From Stenopsyche tienmushanensis (lineage: Eukaryota > Arthropoda > Insecta > Trichoptera > Stenopsychidae), in NCBI GenBank assembly GCA_008973525.1, contig WACJ01000404.1:744001-808000 (forward strand): DNA of 64,000 nucleotides, in the 5' to 3' direction. The position numbers were made by a program, and so were the translations under genes. Positions 49,165-59,187 of the stretch are shown one piece after another. Under the pieces are notes generated by a model. It was not told where the DNA came from. It saw only the letters and a list, made by a program, of their open reading frames with translations, and did no database searches. Every line of letters begins with the position of its first letter. The stretch's first letter is position 1.

Positions 49165-50547
49165 GGGGGGCAAACCCTTCACATCGTTAAAAAAATAGAT
49201 TTTTTTAAAGACGTATTTCAAAAGTATAACATATTGAGAGTATACAATAAAAGAGAAAAATCGGAATATGAAATATTTACAAAGTTATGGCGCGTAATTA
49301 GAACGCCGGGATCGCTGTGAACTAGGGAGTCAGGTCAGGTAGGATTGCTTGGAGTTAAGCAATCTTTCTTTCATAATACATTTGCTTAAGTCTTTTGTAT
49401 CTTTAATTTTATTACAGGAGATGTTCCTAAACATATTTTAAGCAAAATTATCGTTATATTGCACTCATATATCTCTAACTGTAGGTATGCGAAATTAAAG
49501 TAGCCCGAAGTCAGCTCGAAGTCAAGTTTAGCCCGATAGTTTGTCGTGTGTGCTAGAATTTTCAGAAGGTACAGAAGCTCGAGGAATTAAAAACAAAATA
49601 CATGGGAACCCGATAGGTTTATCCAGGGATGAATTACTTCAAAGATGCTTGGGTGGCCATACCCAAAATGCTAATGAATGTTTTAACTCGACGATTTGGC
49701 GACTGGCTCCAAATCACCTGCATTCTGGTGTAAAAATTATTTAAATACTAACATACATCGCTGCTGGGATATTTAATAAGACTACAGCTTCATTTTGAAG
49801 ATAATGAATACATTGAATATAATTATTGGCACTTTCTGTAAAGTCTTTGCTGAAAATACCGATGAAGCGAGGGTAGCGATGTAGAACCGTAAGAGTCTTT
49901 CTGAGACAAAAGCAGCTCACTTAGCCCGAAAACAACAGTTAGTCGAAGATAATCAACTTTTTGAGAAGGTTGAAGATCTATTATATGCACCTGGAATCAT
50001 TGGTTGATCGATAAGTCACTAAAATTGATAGTTTTATCGCATTGAAACTTTAAACGAGATTATTCGAAACTGCATTTTCAAAACGTTCGCCAGTTGTAGC
50101 TTAAAAAGTTGTTGATCGATCTGACTGAAATTTTTGGATGTTTCTCACTATATTATTATCTAGTCAACTAAGCTAAAGTTTAAGGTTTTCGCATAAATAA
50201 ATGATATTTTTTTGGGTAAAAATTATCAAGAAAATTTTGAATTTTATACTTTTTTACATTTTTTTATAGCTTAGTTGACTGCCCATACATATTAATAATA
50301 TTTCGATTTCAGTTCAACATGAAAACTTCGACAAGTGGCGAGCCGTTTGATATTACGAGAAAAGGCGCCTAATGGAATACCTTATAGCTTTGCCATTTTT
50401 TGTTTTGTTTTTAAATAAATGAAATAAATTTGCACTTTAAGGTTGTAGTAAAATAATCTCAAAAATTTAAAATTACACGATTATTTTATTAACATCTCAT
50501 TAACATAACTCATTTTCGAGCGTCTAAAGGGATTGCCCCCCCCCCCC
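49165..50547 (+). mobile_element. Kolobok-type DNA transposon, TTAA target
   Basis: The left end GGGGGGCAAACCCTT (from 49165, after TTAA at 49161-49164) is matched in inverted form by AAGGGATTGCCCCC plus an expanded C run ending at 50547. That run is followed by TTAT, a one-base change from TTAA. Between them, on the plus strand, lies a decayed transposase with the TQNxNE motif (next entry). Length is about 1.4 kb, short for an autonomous element, so most of the transposase has been lost. TTAA targets are used by Kolobok and piggyBac. The protein is not piggyBac-like, hence the assignment. Confidence 0.7.
49541..50010 (+). pseudogene. Kolobok/Mutator-like transposase C-terminal relic
   Basis: An open block at 49541-49744 encodes GLSRDELLQRCLGGHTQNAN followed by ECFNSTIWRLAP, a motif of a transposase family widespread in arthropods, often labelled Mutator-like in databases by my recollection. 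After frame changes it goes on as TYIAAGIFNKT (about 49749-49782) and then VFAENTDEARVAM, a stop, NRKSLSETKAAHLARKQQ, and ends VEDLLYAPGIIG near 50008. A second member with the same motif lies at 57602-57800. The upstream catalytic part is absent. Stops and shifts make it inactive. Confidence 0.7.
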
Positions 50548-50551
50548 TTAT

Positions 50552-53500
50552 ATATGATTTTAATTGCTCATGATCAACTTAACTAATTACAACCTTATTT
50601 TAATTATAAATTATTAAATACCAATGGAGAGATACTTTGAACGAAAAAATATAACTTATTGTTAGCATGTCAATATTGATGAACAGAAATGGTTATTATG
50701 ATATCGTTAAACGTAATCAGTAGCCTGCCCTTGAGCAGACAAAAACTAAACTAAAATGTTTGGATAAATTAAATTATAAATTAAAAAAATAATATTTATA
50801 ATTTATTCAACTTATAATAAAGGAAGGGTCGAAGCTAAATAGGAAAATCAGGGAATATTCGGTTTTAAAGTGTGCCTATTTAAATATAATTTGGGTCTAG
50901 GACTGTGTAAATACGAAAAGACAAATGGTCAAATATACATTTAATATATTCATATTTTAAATTTTAAAAAATATTTTTATTAAGTATCCTTCACTTTTAA
51001 AGTACGCAAGTGTTTAAAAATCTATTGATCGTTTTTTTTGTTGTATTTTTGCGCTAATAATGTTCATTTCTTTACTCAGATTTAATATGACAAAGCTTAT
51101 ATACATGTAGCAATTTCACGATCATTAGGCTGACGAATATTTTATCTTCATTCTATTTTTGCAACATCAAAAGATTGTAATGAGCCACACGAGGCTTCCA
51201 CGCTCCAGGCCTAAAGACCAATAAGTCCTTGGGCATTTGTGTCCTTGGTACGGGAATAGTAATTCTAACAGGAATATGTGTAGCGTACGTATGTATAGGG
51301 TGTCCTCGAACTAATATTAATAATATAGGTAGAAATTCTTACAAATAAATTACTATAGCTCAAGATGTTTTAGCGTTACCTAGATCACTTGTTTGAAGCA
51401 AGGCTTTTGGTCCTAGTTTACCTCTTGGAGTGCAAAATGGCAGTCATATTCAGGACACAAAGGAGGCCCTTGAAACTACAAACTTATGATGGGGGTCCTT
51501 AAATTTAGTTTATGCCCGAACTCTATAAAACTTCGCCGCACCATTTTATTATAATCGGGGAATATATCATCATTATATTCAGGGTTCTCAATAAATGCTT
51601 CAAATAGGTCACTTACTTGGGGATCCAATTATTTCAAAACTTCAACAGTGCAATTCAAACTTTATTTTTTACAAGGGCAGTAAATAAGGATTATGGTGTA
51701 TTTCTTGCAGTGTCATTGAATACAACCTGAAGTGTATTAGATATTCGTCCTAATTTATAACTATTCGGTTTATATTTTATGCTCGTTATATATCATAGGA
51801 TTTCCCACAGGAACCGGTTGCAACTGTCTTTTATATTCACATGCGAAACACCTAAAACGCTATGTCGACAATAAATTACATTTCCTCCTGTGGACGACGA
51901 AGGATAAAAAAACCGCAACGCTGTGTAATAGCAATTACGTTACGGCCTATAAAAAAGCCCGAAAGAAGCCGTAAAGCTTCGGTTTTGGCCTCCGAAGAAA
52001 TCCGGCTGTAAAAAGAAGTAAACCGGCTTTGCATGATGATGATATTTATAAAAATTTATACTACCCATGTGAAGAGGTTAAAATTTCGGTCGTAACTTTC
52101 GGTCCGTACTTATAGGGACCCCGCGATCGAATCGCTGAGGAAAACTAAACTTAATAAGATTATAATTCAAAAGTGAGTTTGGGAAGTATAAAAAAGTTTT
52201 TTAGTACCTGAAAATAAAAAAACAATCCCTGCTGAGGGTGTTTTTCTATTCCCTATCTAAGGTAAACAATGCAATGGATTCTAGAGGAATAATATTATTT
52301 ATTTGCTTATGAAATTAAAGATTAATATTTTGTCACGTCTGTAAAATATTTAAATGTGTTTGCTTTAAAAAATGTTTCCAAACGTGTCAAAAAAATATTA
52401 AGGTTAGCTTCTACGTATGTTATTAATAATAAAAAAAATATTTGGTTTTTATTTTATTTTTGCGAAGAAGGATGTTGATGTTTTCACTTTAAATTGATTA
52501 AGCTATATACGAAATTGAGTTAAATATACCTACAAACACAGTGAGGGTTGCTCAAAGGGAAATATATTGAATTCTTAAGTAAGGAGTCAAGGATCGTGGC
52601 GAAATTTAAAATAGAACCAAGGATCTTCCTTGATAAAAACTTTACCTTTTCCTTTCATCCCACGCTTGAAAATAAAAGATAGAGGTGCAAAATAGGAAAA
52701 ACAGTAACTCGCCGAATCCTTTTTCAATGGTAACATATGTGAATATTATGGTGGCACGTGTCGAGCAACATTTTTACGTTTTTATCTACAAGATTCCACA
52801 TTCCGAATTCAACATACGTCCTAACAGCACTATTATGCCACAAGACGTGGGCCAAATTATCCAATCCAACAATGTCATGAATTAAAACGCAATACATTAT
52901 TTCGATCATAATGAGATGGAGGAAATCTTGCCGCAAATATTATGATGAGATTGATATTGAGAGACGTTGCAGGCAAGACATGTGACGAGGGTCAACAAGT
53001 CCTTAAGCCCGTGCCATAGGAAACCTCTCTAAAGACGTTATGCCCAGGGGTCGTATATAATTCAGGCGGCAGAGGCTAAAAAATTCGCCATTCACGTATG
53101 TACGCCGATTTTATAAGATTTAAAACTGTATGATTTATATGCAAAAAAAAAATGAATTCTGTCCGAATGCACGTTTTTTTGCGAAATATAAATGGATTTC
53201 TCGCTTGAAAATCTTATCTTTAATAAATGGTCGTCGCTGTGAAGACATGTTATAATAAATCAGCCCCAGAAAATTTAGACCCGTTTGTGGGTGGCAAAAA
53301 ACTTTTAGCATTCAATTCGGTACGTGAAATAATGCTTCAGTCTGGATGTACTTTAAATACAATCGGTAAACGAGAATAAAAGACGATTTACAGAGAGATG
53401 TAAACTCTATGATTGTCTTTATTTTATTTTTTTGCATTTGATAAATCGTTTCATTTGTGTAATAAATTTCGCATGGGACAGCGTTTTTAAAACAGAATAA

Positions 53501-53943
53501 AATAATTATGACATCCATATAAAAGCTAAAACTCAATCATTTAAATAAATTAGCTAAGTTTAATTTGTATTTTTGGGGCGTAATTTGAAAACACAACCCC
53601 TTTCAATTAATAATCCTCGATTGATCACCGATTTTTTGTAGTTAAATTGATTGTCAACCCTAACACCATTGACCTTTAAATATCTAACAATAAATTAAGC
53701 AATATTTTCCTCAATGATAATCCTAACATGAATTTCAGAGTAATTAGCGAAACTACTTAGTTAAATACTAAGAAGATTTCAAGGACTTAGAGAAGAATAA
53801 AGCGATCCTTGATAATGGACCCGATAGGAATGAAGCCTTTAACTTTGTTTTAAAACAACAACAAAATATCAGTACTACTTAAAAATACTTACGCTTTTAC
53901 ATAAAATAATTATGGATCAATTTGATACGTTGGATTGAACGTA
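50552..53943. other. Mostly unique stretch with GC-richer blocks
   Basis: Slightly GC-richer parts lie at 51180-51300 and 51880-52140. Overlapping frames on both strands at 52685-52936 lack motifs. A short coding-like stretch on the minus strand is listed separately. Confidence 0.35.
51395..51640 (-). pseudogene. Coding-like relic, unidentified
   Basis: One minus-strand frame of about 45 codons contains DLFEAFIENPEYNDDIFPDY and then NKMVRRSFIEFGHKL. The acidic and aromatic mix is more protein-like than the neighbouring DNA. Flanking frames are broken. No family was recognised. It may be a transposon relic or chance. Confidence 0.2.
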
Positions 53944-53965
53944 TTAACACTAAACCTCCAACGAC

Positions 53966-53979
53966 GGGTCAAATGACCC
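53966..53979. repeat. GGGTCA palindrome, copy 1 (subterminal)
   Basis: GGGTCAAATGACCC has perfect 6-bp arms and begins 18 bp inside the left end of the piggyBac-like element. It is a likely transposase or host-factor binding site; this is inference from position and symmetry. Confidence 0.7.
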
Positions 53980-54082
53980 ATTAGTCATAATCTCTTGAAA
54001 AATATATTATCACATCTTAATAAAAATATATTTTTTTAATATTTACCGAGAAAAATATATGTAATCTGCCCTCACTACCACA

Positions 54083-54100
54083 ACGGGTCAATTGACCCGT
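54083..54100. repeat. GGGTCA palindrome, copy 2
   Basis: ACGGGTCAATTGACCCGT is a perfect 18-bp palindrome. The CTACCACAACGGGTCA leading into it recurs in inverted form at the third copy, so the two form a subterminal inverted pair. Confidence 0.7.
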
Positions 54101-54360
54101 GCAAAGATTCATGTGATATCATGAAGATTTGTATGTGTGGTTGTGATACAAAACTATTGCATTATAAATCTTTGCCTCTTCTCTTTCTTCTTATTTTGTT
54201 ATTGGCTAACAAATTAACAGCGAATTTCATTCTACTCCAAGCAAGCAGTAAGCATTTCAAGTTATAGTGCTATTTTGCGAGTCAAGAATTCTTATCTCAT
54301 TATTTTCTACTAAGTTCAAAGCATAAATCTATAAGCGTCGAATAAAACAGTAAGCGTATA

Positions 54361-54799
54361 CCCGAAACGATCAGATTCTACAATAATACTAAATACGGTG
54401 TAGACATGACGGATTAAATGGCAAGAAAATACTCCGTGAAATGAAAATCGTAAAGATGGGCTGCACAGATTTTTTTCAATATTCTTGATCTGGCTGAAAT
54501 CAACCCATGGGTTTTATACAACCGGCGAAAATATTTATAGACAACAATTTTTATTCCAATTAGCTGAAAAACTTGCAGAAGATTTTCAACATGAGCAACA
54601 GGAAGATAAGTAAATTATGCAGAAAACGTCAACAAATTTAAGTTCGGATTCTCGTGTGCAAATGAGAAAAAGTTGTCAAATAGATTTTTGCAAAGAAAAT
54701 AAAACTACAAAAATCTGTTTCAAGTGCAATAAATATGTATGTGGAAAATGTGCCTTCGAGGACCCAATAATTTGCAAAATTTGCGGTGATTATGAATAA
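54361..54799 (+). pseudogene. piggyBac transposase C-terminal third, inactivated
   Basis: From 54361 one frame reads PETIRFYNNTKYGVDMTD, the conserved N-TK-GVD-x-x-D segment that precedes the last catalytic aspartate region. It is then interrupted by three stops before RWAAQIFFNILDLAEINPWV. A one-base frame change near 54517 gives TGENIYRQQFLFQLAEKLAE, a stop at 54611, and the final Cys-rich domain (60 codons from the ATG at 54617). That domain has eight cysteines: at residues 20 and 25, then CFKC, CGKC and CKIC. This is the zinc-binding tail of piggyBac transposases, which binds the element ends. All parts are in family order, so the identity is firm while the copy is dead. Confidence 0.88.
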
Positions 54800-54928
54800 A
54801 GTTAGCATATTATTTTTTATTTTCTAAATTTTTACGGTTTTCCAAATTTAAGATTGAATTGAAGGATATTTAATTTTTCTCTTGGATTATTAATCTTGTA
54901 TATTTCGGGTAAAGACTTCTTGTAAAGA

Positions 54929-54944
54929 CGGGTCACTTGACCCG
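54929..54944. repeat. GGGTCA palindrome, copy 3 (right side)
   Basis: CGGGTCACTTGACCCG is followed by CTGTGGTAG, the inverted partner of the sequence before copy 2. It lies about 45 bp from the right end of the element. Confidence 0.7.
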
Positions 54945-54992
54945 CTGTGGTAGGAATTAGTATACATGAAATATTGATAGGTTTAGTATTAA

Positions 54993-55825
54993 ATAATTTT
55001 AAATTGTATTTTAAGCCGCAAAGAATTATTATTTTCTTCTTGTCTAAAAGACAGGGATGAAATACCTATCAAACAAATCATCTTCAAAATAATATCAAAA
55101 GCATACCAGATTAAATGTAACTATAAATGTTAACGAATCTAGTGAAATTAATCTGGATCCCTAAAAAAGCATTAATACCGAAATATTTGAATGCGTTGCA
55201 TGTTATCTAGAATGAAATGTCTATTTGCTAATCCAATAATTACGAACTAGGATTGAATAAATATATTCCAATGCTAAACCGTTGTTAATCGTCGTATGAC
55301 CTTCTACGATCCGATAGTAAACAGACTCGCGTGGCGCTATCTAACTACACATATTTTGTAGAAGAAGTTTTGGTCAATAATTTGCAGCAACGAATGGACA
55401 TAGCAAATCATGGATCCGCTCATGACATTATTTGAGCCTTAGTGCGCGCTGAAACACGATAGTGAAAATTAATTCATTAGGATACAATTATAAGTTTAAA
55501 AAAAAGTTTATCTAAAGAGCGTGTAAATAAAACAGTTATACGACGTACATATGTCTGCAGTTTTATCAAAGCTAAATGTATAAAAAGTCAAATGTTCATG
55601 ATTATATATTGGTAACATTACGCTCTTAGAATTCAGTTGGCCCCGTTAAAAGAACTCACATTTGTGGTGTTATATATTATCCACGGACCGGGTATTTTTT
55701 TGTGCTGCCCTTTGAATAATCTATAAATTATCGGAGTGCATCATTATTTTTTCATTAGGGGAGGCTAGAGCATTACAAATGACACTTAACGCCGGCGCTA
55801 GACGGCCATAAATAAGACGATTTCG
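54993..55825. other. Unique AT-rich stretch, nothing recognised
   Basis: No supported gene, transposon end or RNA gene was seen. Confidence 0.4.
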
Positions 55826-55829
55826 AAAG

Positions 55830-56230
55830 GCTGTACGCGTTATGGGATGTTTATTCGCGGGCAAAACATTTTATCGCCGGGCTGTAAAACGATTCGGTCT
55901 CACCGCCGCGGCAATCGGCGGCCGTAAAACTCAAACTGTGATATCAATAAATGACAGGCGAATTACATTATCCAAGCGGCCCGCGGCGCGTTCCGGCGGG
56001 CGCGCACCTGGCGAGCTGGGGGGCGACCGGGCTTCGCCCCGGGAAGGGGGCGAGCTACCTCCAGTTCTTCCGCGGTTCGGGACGCGCCATTGTGATACAG
56101 CGCAGACCCGGCAAATTGTTCGTCACCGGTCATTCAATGGACCACTCTGCCCATCATCCGATCTGGCCCGTAGCACATACATGCTCGGGTGCAAAAAATA
56201 AAATCTACGCCACCCAGGTGGATATTAATT
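55830..56230. other. Strong GC-rich island
   Basis: This is the GC-richest block of the window (CGGCCCGCGGCGCGTTCCGG, GGGGGGCGACCGGGCTTCGC). It is open in two plus frames at once (119 and 102 codons), which points to composition and not coding as the cause. The block at 55790-55960 repeats a TAAA-type word in GC-rich context (GGCCATAAATAAG, GGCTGTAAAACG, GGCCGTAAAACT), resembling posterior-Hox or Caudal-type cores. A promoter or enhancer is possible, as is a short first exon. Confidence 0.35.
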
Positions 56231-56757
56231 ATTGGTTATTGTTCTTTCTAAAACTATGACAGCCTATCTTTTGAAAAGGGCGCTCACAGACACCACCCAT
56301 AACGGGAATGTTGGTGACGTGCGATATTGAGTATACTTCAATTTTGCCATACAATGAACAGTTTCGAATGAAGGCTTCCAGGACTATATAAGAGAGAGCA
56401 ATTATATGTTTATCAAGGTGGATATATATTAAATTTGTCATTAGTATGTCTAATTCTTGACTTCACCGCATGATTTATCAACAACGGCTAGGTAGACCAC
56501 TTTAGCATATGTATTAAAATGTTGCAACGGTTCTTAAAATCATATGTACGGTAAACGCAAACCCTTGACAGACATTACGATAGCTTTCAAAGAGAGAGAA
56601 ATATTTGTTAATCAAATGTTTTAAGACTTCTCTATAAGCTAGAATAATATCGAAGCTCCCCATTTGGATGCCACATAATTTGTCATAAAAAAACTACTAA
56701 AAAACTTCTATAGGCATAGTACAACAAATTGACGTGAAAGTCACAAAAATTGAAATT
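56231..56757. other. Unique stretch, nothing recognised
   Basis: Only a 70-codon antisense frame without motif is present. Confidence 0.4.
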
Positions 56758-56761
56758 TTAA

Positions 56762-57435
56762 GGGACATTTCTACCTTTTTGAACCTTAAAGTGAATGGTC
56801 TTTTAGCATTTTTTTATGCAAAAAGTATTAAATATAGAATGATGATATTTAGTGTGTTGACTTGACAATATGGTAATGGGAAGTCACGTATATCGGTGCA
56901 CTAGCGATGATATTGTTCACTATGGAAGTTCTTAGTCTTAAACAAATGATTTCCAGCAAACAGATTAAACGTATTTTTACTTTGTATAATATTATGTATA
57001 GCTTAGACTACAATAAAGAAATAATATTTGAAAATAAAAAAATAGTGAGCTATCGAAAAAAAGTTTGTGTTTTTACCAACATTTTTTGTAGTTTTTTATT
57101 TATTAAATACACCTTTTGGAATATTTTTAGATAATTGTAGTCTATACGATGAAAACATTTATTATACACATGGCTACCAAATTTCATAAAGAATGCTTAT
57201 CTAAGGCGCGTGAGAGCACTTCTATGAGCTTGGAAAAAGTAGTTTCGAGAAAAACGCGTTTAAAAAATCTCCCCTCCTCAGCTTCGCAAAGCGCAGCTTC
57301 TCTTCGTATACCTATAGCTTTGCGAGTTTCATTTATATCGACATGAAATTTACTGAACGTATTCTTAAACATTAGGTTCTTTCCGATACATGAAGAAAAA
57401 AATATTTTTTTTTACCAAAAAGGTAGAAACGTCAC
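56762..57435. mobile_element. TTAA-flanked element, 674 bp, class uncertain
   Basis: The ends GGGACATTTCTACCTTTTT (56762-56780) and AAAAAGGTAGAAACGTCAC (57417-57435) are inverted repeats matching at 17 of 19 positions. They are flanked by TTAA at 56758-56761 and 57436-57439. The right TTAA is also the left target site of the next element. Inside is an open frame of 65 codons on the plus strand with no recognised motif. A TTTCATAAAG word occurs here and in the neighbour. It is probably a non-autonomous Kolobok- or piggyBac-type element. Confidence 0.65.
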
Positions 57436-57439
57436 TTAA

Positions 57440-58268
57440 GGCGTCTTCTCACTTTGCAAATTTAAAAAAATCGATTTTTTTTTTTTTAAATTTTAAAAGT
57501 ACATATCTTCAAAAATATTATATCGAAATTTCATAAAGATCGGACGAGTCTAACTACATTTTTGGGCGACCTTTAGGTGACTACCTGAGAGCACCCGGTT
57601 GCATACGTATTGTTCAGACTCATGGTGCAAGTACAAGAAAGTGGTGAAAAACAATAAGATAGAAACTTTTAAACGTCCTCCTGCTCTAGCTGAGAATGTT
57701 CACGAGGTTTTGAAACCGATTTATGAAGATCTTCGGAGGAAATACCCAAAATAACAACGAGTGTTTCAACAGCTGTGTCTGGGCAATTTTTCTGCAACCA
57801 AAACTTTAAACGCGTTTATCTCAAAACAAGGTTTTTCGGTGGCTTGTTGATGAAATTTCGGAAATTATCAACTGCAAAAAACAAAAAAAACTGCAAAAAA
57901 AACGCGTTTTTTTTTACTTTTTCGAAAAACGTGCGCCATTTTGTTATTTTCGCGAATATCAAAAATCTGATAATATGCGCTATAGCCACTGATATATTGA
58001 ATCTAAAACTGTTTTATTTTTTTGTTTCAAATGACCCATCTCGGAGATACCATCAACAAGCCACGAATATAACATTTCTACACGGGTTTTTCGATGCTAC
58101 TGTTTTATTATAATAATTGTTCAAAAAAATAAAAATATTTTTTTTTCATGTACTTTAAAGATGTGTTTATTACATAAGATCCATTTTATCTCATAATTTT
58201 TAGCGAAAATCCTCGAAAAAAATCGGGAAAATAGCCTATTTTTGAGGCGCCTAAAGCGAGAAGACGCC
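57440..58268 (+). mobile_element. Kolobok-type element, 829 bp, TTAA target
   Basis: The ends GGCGTCTTCTCACTTT and, inverted, GGCGTCTTCTCGCTTT lie immediately inside TTAA at 57436-57439 and 58269-58272. Including the TTAA and one flanking base on each side, the inverted match is 19 of 20. Inside, on the plus strand, is a piece of the same transposase family as at 49.5 kb. The rest is AT-rich with long T runs. Deletion derivative. Confidence 0.75.
57602..57800 (+). pseudogene. Kolobok/Mutator-like transposase relic, second copy
   Basis: The frame from 57602 reads HTYCSDSWCKYKKVVKNN and then FKRPPALAENVHEVLKPIYE. It leads up to a frame change after which GGNTQNNNECFNSCVWAIF follows (57735-57792). 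The order SWCKY, then KPIYEDL, then the GGxTQNxNE motif matches the family. The copy at 49.5 kb preserves the following part. Together they show two relatives with quite different terminal repeats. It is inactive through frameshift and truncation. Confidence 0.7.
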
Positions 58269-58272
58269 TTAA

Positions 58273-59108
58273 GGAAGTGTTTACTCAATCTGTGTCATAC
58301 ATCATACACACGTTATGCGCATGCGCCGCACACAATTGCAAGAAGACGATTGTCTATTTTATTATATATTACACAAACCCAATTTTGTGAAAATGTATAA
58401 ATTATACTGTGTGTGTTAAAATGGATAAATTAATTAGTCAATAGAATTACATATTTTATAACATTAGCTATAACCCTTTTATGTGCAAAAAATGACAAAT
58501 ATTTTGGCTATTATTATAAAATATTAAAACACTTTAGGTTAGACTCGTGACACAATTATCTTGGGTTGTGGCTGTCGATTATATTTTTAAAAATATATAA
58601 CGCCATGAAAAACCATGACAAAATGGTTGGCAATGGTCCCATAAAGCCATTAAAAATGAGATTTGTATTCCATTTCGATTTTCCGTTATTATTTGTCAGT
58701 CTATAAATTATATTGAAAATTAAACTTGATCAAAAATTAGCATTTGATCTGGCGTATTTTACATAAATCAAATGCGAATCGACGACTCGTAGTATTGTTC
58801 TATGAACGAAAATAGACACGAACGAGTCACATGATTATTGTAATATAATAATAAGGACAGAAAACAGACTTGATCTGTTTGTTAGCAATAGCCATTAGGC
58901 AAATTTAGCATAATGGCGTCTACTGTTAAATGTACAATATACAAATAGAGTCTCTACTTCGGCAATCTTTTTTTTAAATTGGAATCTCAGTTCTGATGAG
59001 ATTAAAATCAAATATAATGATCATTTATTATATCAAAAAAGATTTCAAAGTCATTTCGACATCAATGTTTTATTTGGATATATCAAGATCAAATGTTATG
59101 ATGGTTTC
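58273..59108. other. AT-rich stretch, nothing recognised
   Basis: No frame, repeat end or RNA gene was supported. Confidence 0.4.
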
Positions 59109-59112
59109 TTAA

Positions 59113-59183
59113 CCACTTCACTCATCAGTTTGTTCGTAGTTTTTATGGAATGATTTATAAAAATTAAGCTGCGTGTGAAGTGG
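59113..59183. mobile_element. 71-bp TTAA mini-element (hairpin)
   Basis: CCACTTCAC at the left (59113-59121) and GTGAAGTGG at the right (59175-59183) are perfect inverted repeats. They are directly bounded by TTAA at 59109-59112 and 59184-59187, so 13 bp on each side are perfectly inverted. It is far too small to code. It looks like an extremely short non-autonomous TTAA transposon or the footprint of a deleted one. Confidence 0.5.
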
Positions 59184-59187
59184 TTAA

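Larger units (their letters stand above)
53948..54988 (+). mobile_element. piggyBac-like element, internally deleted, 1041 bp
   Basis: The ends CACTAAACCT (53948-53957) and AGGTTTAGTA (54979-54988) are inverted repeats with one mismatch. They are flanked by TTAA at 53944-53947 and 54989-54992. Three copies of a GGGTCA-nn-TGACCC palindrome lie near the ends. The last part of a piggyBac transposase is inside on the plus strand. About two thirds of the protein is missing. Confidence 0.85.

Noticed and set aside
50533..50547. Poly-C run as an independent microsatellite
   Set aside because: It is explained as expansion of the GGGGGG end of the TTAA element, whose left end carries the unexpanded form.
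54361..54799. Active piggyBac transposase gene
   Set aside because: Several in-frame stops, a frame change and loss of most of the protein exclude activity.
55842..56259. Two overlapping plus-strand frames of 119 and 102 codons as genes
   Set aside because: Both are open only because the block is GC-rich and so poor in stop codons. Neither shows a motif, and they cannot both be coding.
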